From Capitella teleta (Eukaryota > Annelida > Polychaeta > Capitellidae): 64,000 bases of DNA. Below, one piece after another: positions 25,301-40,257 of the stretch. The stretch spans positions 329,832-393,831 of the forward strand of contig KB300511.1 in assembly GCA_000328365.1 (NCBI GenBank), written 5' to 3'. The notes under the pieces are model-generated. The model was not told the DNA's origin and searched no databases. It saw only the letters and a list, made by a program, of their open reading frames with translations. The position numbers were made by a program, and so were the translations under genes. Positions within the stretch are counted from its first letter, which is position 1, and the number at the start of each line of letters is the position of its first letter.

Positions 25301-28300
25301 TTCGGACAAAAAAAAAATAAAAAAATCAACAACCATTCATAGACATCAGTTAAATTCCTACTTTCAACCAGATCAACATCCACGGCAACAGCGTTTCCAT
25401 GTTTACCAAGTGGAATTATAACATCCGCAAAGTAATCAACATCGAGAGAAATCGCACGAATTTCAGTGCGCCTTGCAACGACCAGAAACGAAGTCATTTC
25501 TGACAAATATCAAAGTTATTCACGATTAGGAACACACAGTGCAGAGGAGTTACCTGGTTGGCACGTCTTTCCGTCTGAATTCAGAAGAATACCAGTGGGA
25601 CAAGCACAGCTGTGAGTCACAGGTGTAGAGACATCGCCTGAAGGGGACAGCAGACACAGGTGGCTACAGCCTCCGTTGTCATGGTGACAGGGTGTTGCAA
25701 CTAGAAGCAAAAAAATAAGTCCGCACACCATCAAAACAACTTGATGCTTACTGGTATTTCTGTCGCGATGAAACATCTGGATATCCATGAGGTTCTCCAG
25801 GTTTCCCCTGAGGATGCCACCTCCTCTTCCGGTGATCTTGTTAGCATAGTGAATGCTCTTGGTCTGCCAGTCGGTCCAATACATCTCGTCATCAAACAGA
25901 GTTAAACTGAACGGATGCTGCAATCCTTCTGACAAAATCACCGAGCGCTGTGTACCGTCCAAATTACAAGCTTCGATTCGTTTCTCTGCCGCGTCCACCC
26001 AATACAAGCGGCCGGATCCATAGTCGATGGCCAAACCGTTTGGCCAGGTGATGTTGTGTTCAACCAGGACTGACCGCTGGCTGCCGTCCATCCCTGCTCG
26101 TTCTATCTTGGGGACCTCCCCCCAATCCGTCCAATACATGTAGCTACAGAGTGGCAATGTTCAATATTAGGCATACACAGTAACGCTAAACTTACCCATG
26201 CAGAGGATCAACCATGATATCCCGCGGCTTATCCAGGGCTTCCCAAACGAGCACAGTGCGCATGGATCCGTCCAGATTGGCCACTTCTATGCGGTCAACA
26301 CTGGCCTCTGTCCAGTACATTTTACCAGTGATCCAGTCAATGGCCAAGCCAGTTGGGCTCTCAATTCCATCGGTCAATATGACCTCTTGACCTGCGCCGT
26401 CCCAGCGAGACCGACTGATTGTGTTTTGCGAGATATCCGTCCAGTAGATGTAATCATGTGAGGCGTCCCAGTCCAATGCCATCGCAGACTGAAGTCCCTC
26501 CAGCGGAATCACAACGTCAGCTCTCTCGGAAGTATCAAACGATATCTGACGAATGTCCGTGCGACGTGAGAACAGCAAGAAATTATGCAAATCTGAGGGA
26601 GAAAAACATCATTCTGAGGCACGGATTCTCAAGAGCAGCTCACTCTCAGTGCAGGATTTAGAATCCGGGAGAAGCAGGAAGCCAGTGGGACATGCGCAAG
26701 TGTATCCGGTCAGGTTAGGAAGGCAGAGGTGGGAGCATTCTCCATTGTTGGCTCCACATCTGTTGGTGCCTGGAAGATGAATCAAGTGAAGGATAAACTG
26801 GGGAAGAGGGGTTTGCTCACCTTGCGGCTGCCTCTGGGGATGGAATGTGTGGATATCCATGGGGAAGTACAGCTGAGTATGAACAGTGGTGATTGAGACG
26901 TTCCCTGTGAACTTATTGGCTTTGTTGATGCTTTTCATGTGCCAGTCAGTCCAGTATAAATCATCCTCAAACATGGTGATCGCAAACGGATGAGGCAGAC
27001 CTCTGCTCAGCACGGTTTTCCTGTTAGCTCCATCCAAATCAGCGCACTCAATAACATGGTGCTTGGCATCCACCCAATACAGCTTACTGCCAGCGTAGTC
27101 AAGAGCCAAGCCGTTTGGCCAGAAGAGAGAGCGGTGTGCAATGACCCTCCTGTCTTGCCCATCCATTGAGCAGCGTTCAATCTTCGGCTGCATTCCCCAG
27201 TCCGTCCAGTACAGCGTTCCCTCACCCGGGTGCGCTACGATCGCCCGCGGCTTTTCTAAATTCTCTGCCAGGAGCACCCTACGCATGGATCCATCCAGAT
27301 TGGATGCCTCGATCCTGGCAGTGCCGGCATCCGTCCAGAAGAGCTTGTCATGGATCCAGTCAACAGCTACCCCTCCTGGGATCTCCAAACCATTGCAAAC
27401 GACCTCCTGAACCTCAGAGCCATTCATGCGCGATCGCTTGATGCAGTCTAGCGTGACGTCTGACCAGAACACCCAATCATTGTGCAAGTGGAAGTCGAGC
27501 GCAATGGCGTTCTCCAAGCCTTTCAGGATCGATGTGTAGCCGTCTTGGGCAGGGGCTAACTTTCGAATGTCAATTCGATTAGCAAATATCAAGTACGGTT
27601 CTCCTCCTGCAAATCAAAGACATTAATGAAGCTCCCAATCACCAGTACATCACGTCATACCCAGAGCTTTGCACGTTCGTCCATCCGGTCGCAAATCATA
27701 GCCCTGCACGCACGAACATCGATAAGAGCCTTCAGTGTTCACACAATTTTGCGAACAAGATCCGTCAAATTCGCATTCATTCAAATCTAAAGCGAAATAA
27801 AATAAATGTTTTGAACCAGAAGCAGCAGAATGCGTACCAACGCAAATCTTGCGGTCATTCATCAAGTGATGCCCCACAGGACAGGAGCAGACTGTACCGT
27901 TGATTGTGTTTTTACATACGTGAGAACAGCCGGCATTCTCCACAGCGCATGTGCTCACAGTATCTTAAAAAAATACTCAATTAGTACCCTGGGCTCGGAG
28001 CCCCAGTGACAACTCACTGCAGAGATGCTCGTCAGCCCCTCCTTCACAATCCTGATGGCCGTCACACACTTTGCCAATAGCGATACAAGAATTGTCATCA
28101 CACTTGAACTGGCCTTCCGCACACTGCATCTCCTCTGCGAGACAAACACAAATTAAATCAAAGCCTACGCCCCTGCCCGTCTGCTCACCATCTTGACATC
28201 CTTCTTCATCACTGTTATCTGAGCAGTCGTATTCACCATCGCACCTCCATGAACCGTAGATACAGCGGCCGGTGTGGCACTGGAACTGACCCTCCGTGCA

Positions 28301-28595
28301 GAGCGGTTTATCTACCGAAACCCCATCAATCATTCAATCAATCAATCAATCAATCAATCATTCAATCAATCATTCCATCAATCAATCCATCAATCATTCA
28401 ATCAATCCATCAATCAATCATTCAATCAATCAATCCATCAATCAATAAATCATTCAATCAATCAATCAATCCATCAATCAATCATTCAATCATTCAATCA
28501 ATCAATAAATCATTCAATCAATCAATCATTCAATCAATCCATCATTCAATCATTCAATCAATCTATCAATCAATCAATCATTTATTCAATCATTC

Positions 28596-28667
<72 letters not shown>

Positions 28668-31600
28668 TCGCCTACCACATTCATATTCATCTGATTGGTC
28701 TCCGCAATCGAAGTCTCCATCACAATGCCACGCTGAGTTAATGCAGTCACCGTTGATGCATTGGAATTCTCCTGAAGTGCAATTATGCCGCGGACCTTCC
28801 ATAAAAATAAATGAAAATGATAAAAATCAGAACACAAAACAGAATCCGGCTCTCACGATTGCAGTTTTGTTCGTCGCTCCAATCTCCACAGTTATTGTCT
28901 CCGTCACAGACATAAACGTGCAGGATGCACTTCTTTCCGTCTCCACACATCATCTGGTCCTCATCACACTCAACGGCATCATCACCTATGCGATTAAAAC
29001 ATTTATCAAATAACCAAACTCAGCTAAGCACTCACCGCAGTTTTCCTCATCAGAGCCGTCACTGCAGTCAATGTCTTTGTCGCAATGCCATTCAAGGTCA
29101 ACGCATCCTCCGGCTGAACAAGCAAACTGATCTTCGCCGCATGACGCCTCATCTGCGATCAAGTAAAATAATCAGAACTTGTGTCACGAGGTCAGTTGGG
29201 TACGCACCACATTGTTCATCGGAGGCGTCACCACAGTCGTCATCAGCGTCACACAACCACTGACGCCGGATACAGCGGCCATTGGCACAGCGGAATTCAT
29301 CCTTGGTGCAATTGCGAGGAGCTGAAAACCAAGATTTAGTTATAATTACGGGATGCTAATTTCCCCTCCAAAAAAGTAAAATCGGATTCCATATGGTCAT
29401 AAAATGGATAATTATAACAGAATTGAGTGAGGCAACACCAGTGCAGGCTCCTGTGCAACTGTAGAATCAATTACGTGTAAATCAACTACTTGAAAGCCAA
29501 AATTGTTTGTGCTTATCCTGAGGTTATTGGCCTTGAAATGCATACATATCCCACAAGGATACATCAGCAGAATTCCGATGCCCCAGGAACGACGACTGGC
29601 TGTGGTTTATCTAGACTCAAGTACATCACAAGTATCACACGAAAAAAAAAATCAACACTTGGTAATTCCTGAAAGTGAACATTCGTAAGTACTTGATGAA
29701 AAGTGTGATTGACAACAGTATGAACGTATCCTCAGCCTAACCAGGTAATTATGTAGACAACAAAATTAACCCGATTTGACTAATAATAATTGTTAGGCCA
29801 ATTTTTAAGAGGCCGATCCCTTCGAGTTCGGTATGAATTTAAGATATTTCTGAGTGACATGAGAATCCAAGACGAAGCCAACAGTGGTGGTCTCACATCA
29901 CAAAGCAGCTGTGAGAGGAAAAATTAACCAAACGAAGGAAGATTCTCAGATCTATGTGTGCGGAGGGGGAGGGGGAAGGGTAATTAATTACGTCACTCAC
30001 GACAGGACAGCTCATCGGAATCATCGCCACAGTCGTTGTCTCCGTCACAAACCCACTCGGATCGAATGCAATTCTGATTCGTGCAAGTGAACTTCTGGGG
30101 CGGACAGGTCGAGACCTCTGGAAATAATGAAATTTGAATAATTAATTGGTTAATTAATCAATAATTAACTGGGAAATCACTGTTGTTGGCTATATTAATT
30201 ACCATCCAAGAACTACGATAATGATGATATGAATATGTATATACTATTACACAGTCTCGGCAATATTCCGACCCATACAACATACTTTGAATTAATTCCG
30301 AGATAAATTAATCATTCTTGCGTTTTCAAAGAAGCAGAAAACTAAGATCTGAGCAAATGATGAAGTGCACCCAATGACCCTAGGAGCAATAAAAGTGAGA
30401 GGGTTGCTTAGAAGAACGCGAGTCACAGACCTGTGACAATATGCAAGTCATTCAGAACTCACACAAAGAAAGGGGGAGGGGTGAGAAAAAGAGCATTCTA
30501 CAACAGTCTCATTTAGGGCGGAGGGGGGGGGGGGTTGTGAAGATGAACGAACGCCCGGCTATAATCACTAAGCCCCACCCCCGCAGACGGATCGACAGGG
30601 TGAGAGAGAATGAGAGAAAGTAAGAGAAAAGTCTCCACTCCTAATACGATTAGTCATAAGGACCACTCGACACGCAATTGAATTCGCCGTTTTCTCTGGC
30701 TATCACGCTAAACCTAATCTGCGAGACAAGTCAACTCCCATTAACACAAACGTCTGCTGAGGAAACAAATCTAATTTGCATCTGAATCTATTCAATCTAT
30801 ATACCGTATTTCGGCACTTTCATTCAATGATCAAAGTCCCCAGAAATAGAATAAATTTTTAATAAGGGCATGACACTATAACTACATACTACTACCAGAC
30901 CCTAGAACCCCTAAAAAAAATTAAATGGAAATTAAATCCTAATACATATGTATTTTGAAACAAAACGCTAAGCATATGAGAATGATAAAATTCCAATCGT
31001 GATACTGACCGCATCCTTTCTCATCACTGGAGTCGTCGCAGTCGGGATCAGCATCGCAAACCCAGTTCTGCGGGATGCACGAGCAATCTCCAGCACCCTG
31101 AGGGACACACGTGAAGAGATGGCTGGGACACGAGCACTCCAGTCCACTTCTGACCACTGTAACAAGAGAGAGAAGAAAACTTAATAAACAGAAATACGAA
31201 TTAGCTGTTGCTGGATGTTCGGTTTCATTAGAGCATCAGAGAAGCTGAAGATAAACAGAAATCTCGCTCACAGGGACTCGATACTCTCCTGGGGAGAAAC
31301 GTAGGGAAGGATAAGAACATTACAGAGGCCGGATAAGGTAGCGATGGGACGAGGGCTCTCCGGTGCTGTTGAACATAATGATGAAATGTACAGGACGAAT
31401 TCCTCGGTTGAGAACAAAGGATTTGATTGATTCTTGAGTTCCGTGAGAGTTGAGCAACTTGATGGATTGAGGGGAGGGTTCGATCTCCATTGTGTGCATT
31501 ATAAATTGAATTATTGATTCCATATGTCCATTACGGAGCCTGGTTTCCATTCCAAAACCGCAGCCCTCTTTTTCGGTTTTCCATTTACAGAAACCAGCGG

Positions 31601-34600
31601 CGCGGAAGACGAAATTGAATACATGTTCTGGGCAAATGGGGAGAGCAGTGGCTTGCCACTGAATGGACACTTAAATTGACTTAATATGACGCATGGGCGA
31701 CGATTTTCCCGCCAAAATTGGCAGGAAAATGGGCAGCGATTTTTCATTTTGAGGGGTTTCCTTTGCGAATGAGCCAGTCACCCTGCAAATAATAATAGTT
31801 TACTCACAATGGAGACGGATTTATTTATTGTAATCGTTAAGTCAGTGCTCGTGGATTATTTAAAAAAAAAGAGAGCAAAAATGTGTTCCCCGCGAGCCCT
31901 GCTATTACCGTCAATATATTTGCATACTGAAGTATGACGTTTCACAATGCTGCTTGAAAACTGATCACCCAAATATGAATTGAAATCGATGCTGTTTGCC
32001 AAACCCAACTATAAGCCGATCCAATCGGGCTGGGTGTGAATTGATTCCGCAATCGAATCACTTAGGAGCTATGACAGACGTGTCACAAATTATTAATGAG
32101 GGACCCCACACAATCAACACAATATTACGTAAGGAATGCAACAAAGGAAACTTTCAGCTCAGATCAATGGTTGGACAATCCCGGTATGACGTCATACTCT
32201 GTGCCAAACAAAGAACAAAGGACAGAAATGATCTGAAATGCACTCGTGCAAAATGTAAGCAAATGGCACTCTGGACAAATGCACCCGGCAATCAATGGTA
32301 GATTCCATGATCCCCCCATCTCCCTTTCATGCACTGAAGTACGAGATATTACGTAATGCTAGCCACATGGATAACGTCACTTCTTAATGACGTTTTAATT
32401 ATGAAATATGGGAACTCAACATGTGATATCACAGAAGGGGCATCCAATATTGAATATTGAGGAACAATTAATGTCCACATATCATTGCAGACTAATGGTT
32501 ACACGCCATCACAATGCAAGTGCCCATGTACGGTCGTAGCCGGAATAAAACAATTTAGCAATTATTAATCAACCCTGGATAGTACTAGGCCAGAGAATGG
32601 AAATCAATACAGTAATACATTGCACAATAATAGTATGACGTAATCGGATCGGGTTTGCGTTACCAGGATACTATATGCATAAAAGAACACTGCTAGGACT
32701 CATCAGGGAGATGCTTCATTTCTTATTCGGTGACTTCGTTGGTACAGCGTGGTACGTAGAACAACATCCAGTACCAACAACTACTATTAATCAGCCGCTT
32801 AGCCACGACCTGCGCTCATTAATACCCCGTTCACTAAGCACTCGAGTACTGAGAAAATAAATGTACTCAGAAATAATTGCCCCCAGGCTATTCTACTTCA
32901 CCCTTGGAGTCTTTTGTGGCGTTATATTGAAATACCAACCAATGACGATAATGCATACCGGTAATTGGCTAATTGCCATTTAAATAATTGGTACTATCTT
33001 GTAAGTCGCTCACGGTTTGAGGAAGTTGAGGTAGAATCAATAGATGGTGGTGGCCTTGTAAGTTTTATATGAGAAATGCAGATTAATAAAGCTGAAGTCG
33101 AAGTTGAGTCGGCTTAGCAAACGGACTTACATTCAGCATTGACTTAAGGAATTTTTAAGCCCATTAATGCTAAATCGATCCAACTTCAGCATGCAACTGT
33201 TTGAGAAGAAGCAACTATTTCAATGGGAGACGAACCATAAGCATAGAGTTCTTCGCTGACAAAAGCGTTCTCAGACAATCTTTGTTTCCGCCATTTCTCT
33301 CGGTGGTTTCTAGAATGCCGATGTTTCCGACTCGAATCTCGCGCCATTAACACTGACGTCATCCAGCAGAGAATAAACAAAATCAACCACAACCGCATTG
33401 TTCAACGTTGGTGTCACATGTCACATGTCACAAAAAAAAAAAAAAAAAAAAAAAAATAATCCAGATCAATTTCCCAGAAATGATATCACGTCCAATTCAA
33501 AACGAAAGGCGAAAATATTCCAAAACTGGGAGAGAGGAAAGAATGTTGTCCGTAAAAATCGAGCCGGATGAATTGATGTTCTTCATGAATGGCGTGTTTC
33601 AAGGACGTGATAATAGGACAGCTTTGGCTATTATCCGCACGATTACTGCACGTCGTAAATATAGCATCCCGGTGGTGAAAATAAGCGTCCTGTGATCTGA
33701 GTGTGATGTGAGCGCTGGCTGTGCTGTGCTACAAGACTGATCAATGCTACCTGCGTTGGATTGTCAATTGGCGCCTAGAAAATGCGCCGCCAAAGTCAGA
33801 TAATCCATATTTGGAAGAGGAGGCGGAGAATACGGGGGTTGAGAGGGGAAACAAGCGCGGGACATGCCGCCAATTGCGCGCGAAACAATAAGGTTAATGA
33901 TATTGCGCGGGAAAAATGGGCGAAAAGGCGGGAAAGCAAGAAGAATGGTGGATTTCTTTCACACGGAGTTTCAACGCATCTCGAGAGCGGCTTATTTCGA
34001 CTGGGTGTTGAACCGCGAAATCCCGAACGGATGAGATGAAAGGCAGAACAAAAAATGTCAATCATAGGATGGATATAAAGGTCATAACCTCCACATTGCT
34101 CTTAAATTGTATTGAACCAGGCCGACTGGAATAATGCATCCATGCATCTGCGGAACCTGCAACGGTTTCGCTATTCATTCAATTCCACTTCGCAGTTCAC
34201 TCGCATCTCTCAATGCTGGTAAATAATTACACAAAAAATGATACTGGCAAAGTACACACTGCATATAACATTCCTAATTTTTCTTCAGGAAACTGATCAT
34301 AATGTTGATACGACGCCGGAGGTAAGACCGTCAGACAGGAGATGGCAAAGAAAAAAAAAAATAGGAGAATATAACGAGTTAATGATCCAATATATTCAGC
34401 ATTCACAAAAAATCCAATATTAGATCATTCGCAATATATCATCATCATTCGCGTAGGTCGACAATAAATATATTTCAATTATGCTACCCGGTATTCGTTC
34501 ATTCCTTTATTAATCACAAATGATTGCATAACCTGAACTGAAAGTTTGAGTGGATTGGAACGATGGATAAATTGGATGATTGAAATTTTTCCCATAAATA

Positions 34601-37600
34601 AAAATTAATTCAATTCAGAATGAGCCATTCACCTGCCATCAAGGAAATACCCTCACTCTCACTTAAAACCCCATAATGCCTCACGTGTAAGGCAATTCTG
34701 CATAATGATCTCTGCCTGGTGATTTAAATTTTAAAACTTTGAATATTCATGAGCTGATTCATTCAATCACCAATGTGACAAAATTCACCAAATATACTAG
34801 CACAACCCGAGGGATTTCTTTTGAAGTTCTAGGTCGATTGACTTCAAATTGGCTGCAATGAAGATCAAGAAGACCATAATTATAGGCTTAAGGTGTAAAT
34901 AGGCTTAACTTCTAAATTTACCGACTAAACCCAGGCAGAACATGACCACACTATTGACACAAGAATCCTACGCACAATAGTATCGAGACCCCAAGCACAG
35001 AGAAACCTCAAATGTTTCAATTTGTGCTAAGATTGGTTCCAGCCTCCGACAAGGAAAGAGCAACAACCTCTCTTTCTCTCTGCTTCAATGCAACACAGGT
35101 GTTTCTTAGCACGAGATAACATCGTATGTTAACCTGCCAGAAGAAAACGTTTTTTTTCGGCAGACAATGTAAGAGAAGACTGCTACAATATCTCGCATCC
35201 ATTCTCAGTTGCAGGGAATGCATAACCACACACAGGATTTCTATTTTGACACCGATGTCAGATCGTTTTACTGTGAGTCCTTGAAGCCGGTTAACCGCAA
35301 CAGAGTTGAATCTTAGGCCATATTACATAACATAAATCAAGACGCAATCATGCATGCAAGAAGTCTTGGTTGCTTCACTTGATAAAAAATAATTAATTAA
35401 TGAAATCACATTCTTTCTCTCGTTTAATTACGCAATATAGTTTATCCCCTTGGTGAACTCACATCTGTTGAGTAATCACATTGAAAAGCACGATATTGAA
35501 ATATTGATCAAATATTGATCAAATAAAATGAAGTTCAATACAATCACAATTGTTTTCAGTTGTGCTTAATCGGTAAACAGACCATGATTCATCAATAAAA
35601 GTGAATCTTAAATTGAATCAAGAAAATGCATAAAAATGCAAATTGCCTATTCTCAGGATCCAATCAGTGAACAGAGCCGACCAATACGAGATAAAACCCC
35701 GCCCAGGAAGACCAGAAGTCCGAGATGAGTGCGTGGCAAGCGAGCATTAATCCTGATTTAATTGCTGAGTGATGAGGCCATGAATGCACCGCAGCCAGAG
35801 ATGAATCAAACATCATGCAATGACGCAATACTCCTATGCAATAACACAGTCATGCTGGTCTGCAGGGCTGATGAGAGAAAAAAAAGTAGAAGAGATATCC
35901 GCAAAAGTGATGAATGCAAGCGGATGGAAGAACACGTGAGAAAGCACATTGGCGGCATTGGCGGTGTGCATCCAAGCGTAACTGCCACCGACCAAGCGAA
36001 ACAAATAGACTCCAGGGACGGGGCAGCATAGGACGACCGAAATGGCCAACTGATGGCCTGCAGACGTCAACACTCAGCATGCAGCAGCATTTTATGGCTT
36101 CGTCTAACACTATCTTTAATATCTTTATAGAGCCTAAGAGTCATTCTCATCTGACCGAATAGCACAACTAAGTCACCGCTAATCTGAATGATCTTGATAT
36201 TATAGTAAGATTATATTGGTTAAGAATTTAAGATTAATATTGCAAATTTACAATGCATATTTTTATCATTGATATTGTGATACGAGAGTCTCCTCTTAGT
36301 CCTCTATTCGTCACCCAAGGATACTATTTTACACAGCGTTGTACAAGGTGCAAAAAAATTGTAAGCTTGCAATTTGCTTTTTAGTTTTGGAATGGAAACC
36401 CGAAACTGACGGAGAAGTTATTGGACCGCGCGACACGTTTCCTTCTCGCAGCTCGGCTTTCAAGTCAAATGACGAATGGTTGTGAAAGGCAAAACCATCT
36501 CAACTGACCCATATTATACGAGGCACAAAATGTAATACCATGGCTTGCAAATACTCATAGAATTCTACTTCAATATAGAAGCAGTTATCACTTATCAGAC
36601 AACCCCATTTACAAATATAGAGGCTTAGGTCCTTCAAATTGTAAATAGAACTTTGCAACGTCAGTTCAACAACTTCAACGAACCGCATCATGGATTTTTT
36701 TTTTTTTTTTTTGGGCAAATAAGCATAGACTACAAAACACAGAATGACCATCGATCCAATACAAGGCTTGCACATGTTTACAATGCACGTGCTTTCGTAG
36801 AGGAGGGCATCGAATCAATCAACACGTCAATAAAATTGATAAGTGCAGGATGTGTTTTTATTTGGTGCTGAAGCGCGGACAACTCTTTTGATCTCCCTCC
36901 CTCCCCTCCCTCCTCTCATTTCTCTCCGATGAGCACTCGCAGATCTAGAGGTACGAACCAGAATATTAATACAGCTCCGCGTGCCGTCATTACCACGCCA
37001 TTATCGCCTATACAGACATCTTGACGAGCCATTAGATCAAGGCAGACAGGAGGAAAAATACCAGATTAGCTCGATTGCAAACCAGTTAGCTCAGCGTGTC
37101 TCTATTATGACACTTTTCCGGCTCGTTTTCCACAAAACCACCACATGAAAATAAACCCAAAAAGATGCGAAAAAGAAATTCAGCTGTTTTGTGTTTAGTG
37201 TTTTGATAAAATATTTGCGGATTAAGCTGGAGTGAAGAACAGCTCAGTTACAGAGTCAACTCTGAATCGGTTGGTCGTCTAAAGGGATTTTGACCTGCTT
37301 TGAACAGAAGCAAATCAGAGTTGATTGCAGAGAGCACAAAATTGCAAGAGGCTTAGGCCTCTCAGCCATAAACCACACAGTGCCTTCGCATATGTATCCT
37401 CTTGTAGAAAGTGCTATCATTTTTCTCTTATAGGTTACAAGAGTGTAGCGTGTTTCACAAGTAAGGCCATGTGTGTAATCGTAAACATCATTTTGAGAGC
37501 ATTCTGTTCGCCTAAGAGCAATTATAACGAGGGTTCGGGCATTAAGAGCATTTAGAGGTGTTTTGCCATTCTGTTAAATTGGATTCGGTTGCTTGGCAAC

Positions 37601-40257
37601 AATGCCTGACTGACAGCAGCAGGCTCCAGGGCTCCGTCTCTGAATGAAACGAGACTATAGCGAGATGAAGAGGTCAGGGGCTCCTGGAGGCACAAGGGCC
37701 TTCAAAGAGGAGGAAACACAGCCCAGATGCAAGCAATTGATAGTAAGTGGATGCTGATAGCTTGATGACCACTGTTTCGGTTATCTAAGTGAGTAGATAA
37801 GAAATTATGATATGGTTTAATCGGATCAGCCGCGAGTCGACGAATCTTGCATTATTGTTTATTTGTGGGTGAAGCGAAGATAGGAGAGAGAAGGTAGGCG
37901 AGCAAAGGTGATATGGTGCAGAGATAATTCTATCTTTACGAGGTCTTGATGTCACTACACAACAAGAAATATGATCGCTGGCCTTAGCAATGGGAAGATT
38001 AACAGATGCTATGCGGCGCAGTGGCGCTGAATCAGAGCTTTATCCCTCAACCCACAATACCATGAATTGAGATACGAATTGCTCCAACCACCCGCAATAC
38101 AGACTGGAGTTATGTCATTGTACTGAAAGACTGCTTTACCAGTCTGCACTCAGTAACCTCATTGACTCAATAAATTCAATAATCCCTGATGATCCTAGAA
38201 TCCTGAATGACTCTGAAAATCTTGATCTCTGAATCAAAACAGATTAATTTTTCATGAACAATGATTTATGATTCAGAGTATTCCTTAATCTACTCATATT
38301 TATTGTTTTTCGGGGGTTTTACTCATGGCATAGCAAGTTTTGTCAATTTAGACGGCAGCCCTAGCTCCGCCTTGATTATTATTACCAGTGGGAGAATTCC
38401 AATGACCATATTCACAAACATCCTTCTCAGAGGAATAAATATGACGGAATCCTCAAATTTCTCAGAATATCCCATTCCATGAAAAAAAATTGGAATATAA
38501 GGCAATAGACACTGTGTGTGGCTCAAAGCACTGTGAACAGTTTTCAACTTCTGACGGCTATATGAGAGCAGGCATTGAAAACATTCAGAAAGAAACATAA
38601 TTCCAAGTTAGAATATGAAACCTGAATTATCTAGAAATGACATCTGATGCTGTTTCCTTCGTTTACAGAGTTTAGCAGAATGATCTCTGAGGACTCGGGT
38701 TAACTTCCCATACATATACAGCTCTATCTCTGATACAGAACCCAAAACTCGATGCCAATAGCCAGGCTCAATTTCCTGACTTATGGATTTCCTTGTTCCA
38801 TCACCAACTTCAAAATAAACAGTGTGACTCTGAGGGCCGTAGACATGCGTATTGCTTCGAAGCCTTCGATCCTTTGAAGGATTCCAGATTTCCAGGTGTG
38901 ATACAGATCATAGTGCAGACCACACATAGGGGTGATCTGAATCCTAATTGGAGCATTAGCTAAATCTAGGCCAAACCAGTGCATGACCTCGGACTGAAAC
39001 TCTTCTCTTCAGAATAACAAAGAACCAATTTAGGGTTTGGCTAAACTGGCAAAATTAATTTCTTATTAAATTGTAATTATTTAAATGACAATTGCGTTTC
39101 TTCTACACTGCTCCTAAAATCAATAGAATGAAGAGACTAATGCATTATGGGTATGTACCGTATGCAGTCAGTGGTGCAGGAACAGTAGTTCCACCTATAG
39201 ACTAATACCTATATAGTAGTACATACTAGTATATGTATGTAGTACTATGCATGTACATTAACTTGACACATTGATTACAATTCAATGCATACATAATGGA
39301 AAACTTAATTAGCAAGTACCAGTACATAATCGTAATTTATATAGTATTTATGGATGAGCTAGTAGAGCTCAAGATATCACTCGTCTCATATAATAATACC
39401 GTAATATAATGATGACGCTATCACCTTTAGTTCAGGATATTGAGCTAGTGTACCAGAGTACTTATAATTAGTACTACAGGAATATATGACTGATGACAAG
39501 CAAATTATGCAATTAATTCGACATGCTAGCTCGATCAGACACTTATTATTGATCATATAATAAGCCTACAACTAAGGCCCCACTAGATGTCATGTTGCAC
39601 TGCATGTATGATGCTGCAATTCGCTGAATACTAGTACTCAAGTGGTCTTATTAACTACATTTAGCATTTCCAAGACTCCTATTGCTATACATGTATATGG
39701 ATCCCTCCAGATGACTGCACACGGAAGCTAGTACTCTTGCAGCTATATACTCATGCATACTCAAGAGTCAAGACTCGACCAGAGTCATCTACTCAGTTAA
39801 TCCCGTTCCAAGGCTCAGGATCGCTCGGGCCCTTGATAGCTAAACAATGGATCTACGACTCACTGACTCAGTCAGTCATTCACTGTCAGTGAGTGAATGC
39901 ACTCACAACGAACTTACGAAGTGACACAAGTGTCAGTGAGTCTGTAGTCATTAGAGCATGACCAGACGACTAAACCGTAGAATAGAACCAGTTATGAAGC
40001 CTAGCATTCAGTACATTTGTGCACGAGTACTACATCCGTCATTCATCATCCCGAATCAACTGCTCTTCATCTCCCATAAAGTCACAATGGATGAGATGGA
40101 GAATCCATCCATCACCATGATCATGAATGATTCACAAAACTCCACAGTTGAGCTCGATTCGCTTCGATTGGTTCAATGGAAACTTGGTTAAAAGCAGGGA
40201 AAACTCACCTCCGAGGGAAAGGGAGAAACATAAAAAGGCTAGAGCCTTCATTGTCAT
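22340..40257 (-). CDS. LRP4: LRP4, low-density lipoprotein receptor-related protein 4 (30 coding exons, about 1848 aa)
   Basis: Type I membrane receptor; in vertebrates it binds agrin with MuSK at the neuromuscular junction and tunes Wnt signalling. Exons 5' to 3': 40209-40257, 31010-31156, 30001-30117, 29208-29321, 29036-29152, 28857-28985, 28676-28795, 28189-28311, 28018-28134, 27838-27963, 27661-27786, 26821-27606, 26644-26769, 26196-26592, 25752-26143, 25554-25700, 25362-25499, 25040-25298, 24599-24984, 24417-24542, 24187-24364, 24025-24137, 23869-23974, 23718-23812, 23341-23634, 23165-23293, 23052-23106, 22848-22982, 22648-22789, 22340-22597. Phases close exactly. The signal peptide begins [17 protein letters not shown]. 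Eight LDLa repeats are at about 20-344, all as phase-1 exons. The first has the LRP4-specific [10 protein letters not shown] form. Two EGFs (345-428) are followed by four six-bladed YWTD propellers (429-690, 733-995, 1045-1305, 1348-1609), each followed by an EGF. The TM segment is at about 1691-1714, with NPTY at 1733-1736. N-terminal LDLa repeats exclude LRP5/6. Human LRP4 is of similar length (about 1905 aa). Confidence 0.95.
28322..28667. repeat. (ATCA)n-type microsatellite in an LRP4 intron
   Basis: About 345 bp of ATCA/ATTC/ATCC tetranucleotides fill the intron between LDLa exons 28676-28795 and 28189-28311. They inflate it to 364 nt among introns of about 50 nt. Periods of 4, 8 and 12 are visible. 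Confidence 0.95.
31157..40208 (-). other. LRP4 first intron (about 9 kb)
   Basis: It separates the signal-peptide exon from the first LDLa exon, both phase 1. Contents are AT-rich sequence with A/T-runs (33431-33456, about 36695-36711) and no recognisable repeat protein. An open frame at 33186-33398 (minus) starts [19 protein letters not shown] and resembles a signal peptide; see findings. At about 50 times the usual intron length, this intron is the natural place for enhancers, but none can be shown from sequence. Confidence 0.75.

Noticed and set aside
28249-29013. Long plus-strand open frames rich in Asn-Gln-Ser-Ile
   Set aside because: They are translations of the ATCA-type microsatellite and of antisense LRP4 exons.
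34000-40200. A second gene nested in LRP4 intron 1
   Set aside because: All open frames are under 100 codons, with no recognisable domains or consistent splicing.
22340-40257. LRP5/6 or a generic LDL receptor
   Set aside because: Eight LDLa repeats and two EGFs precede four propellers, and the first LDLa has the LRP4-specific form. LRP5/6 have LDLa repeats after the propellers.
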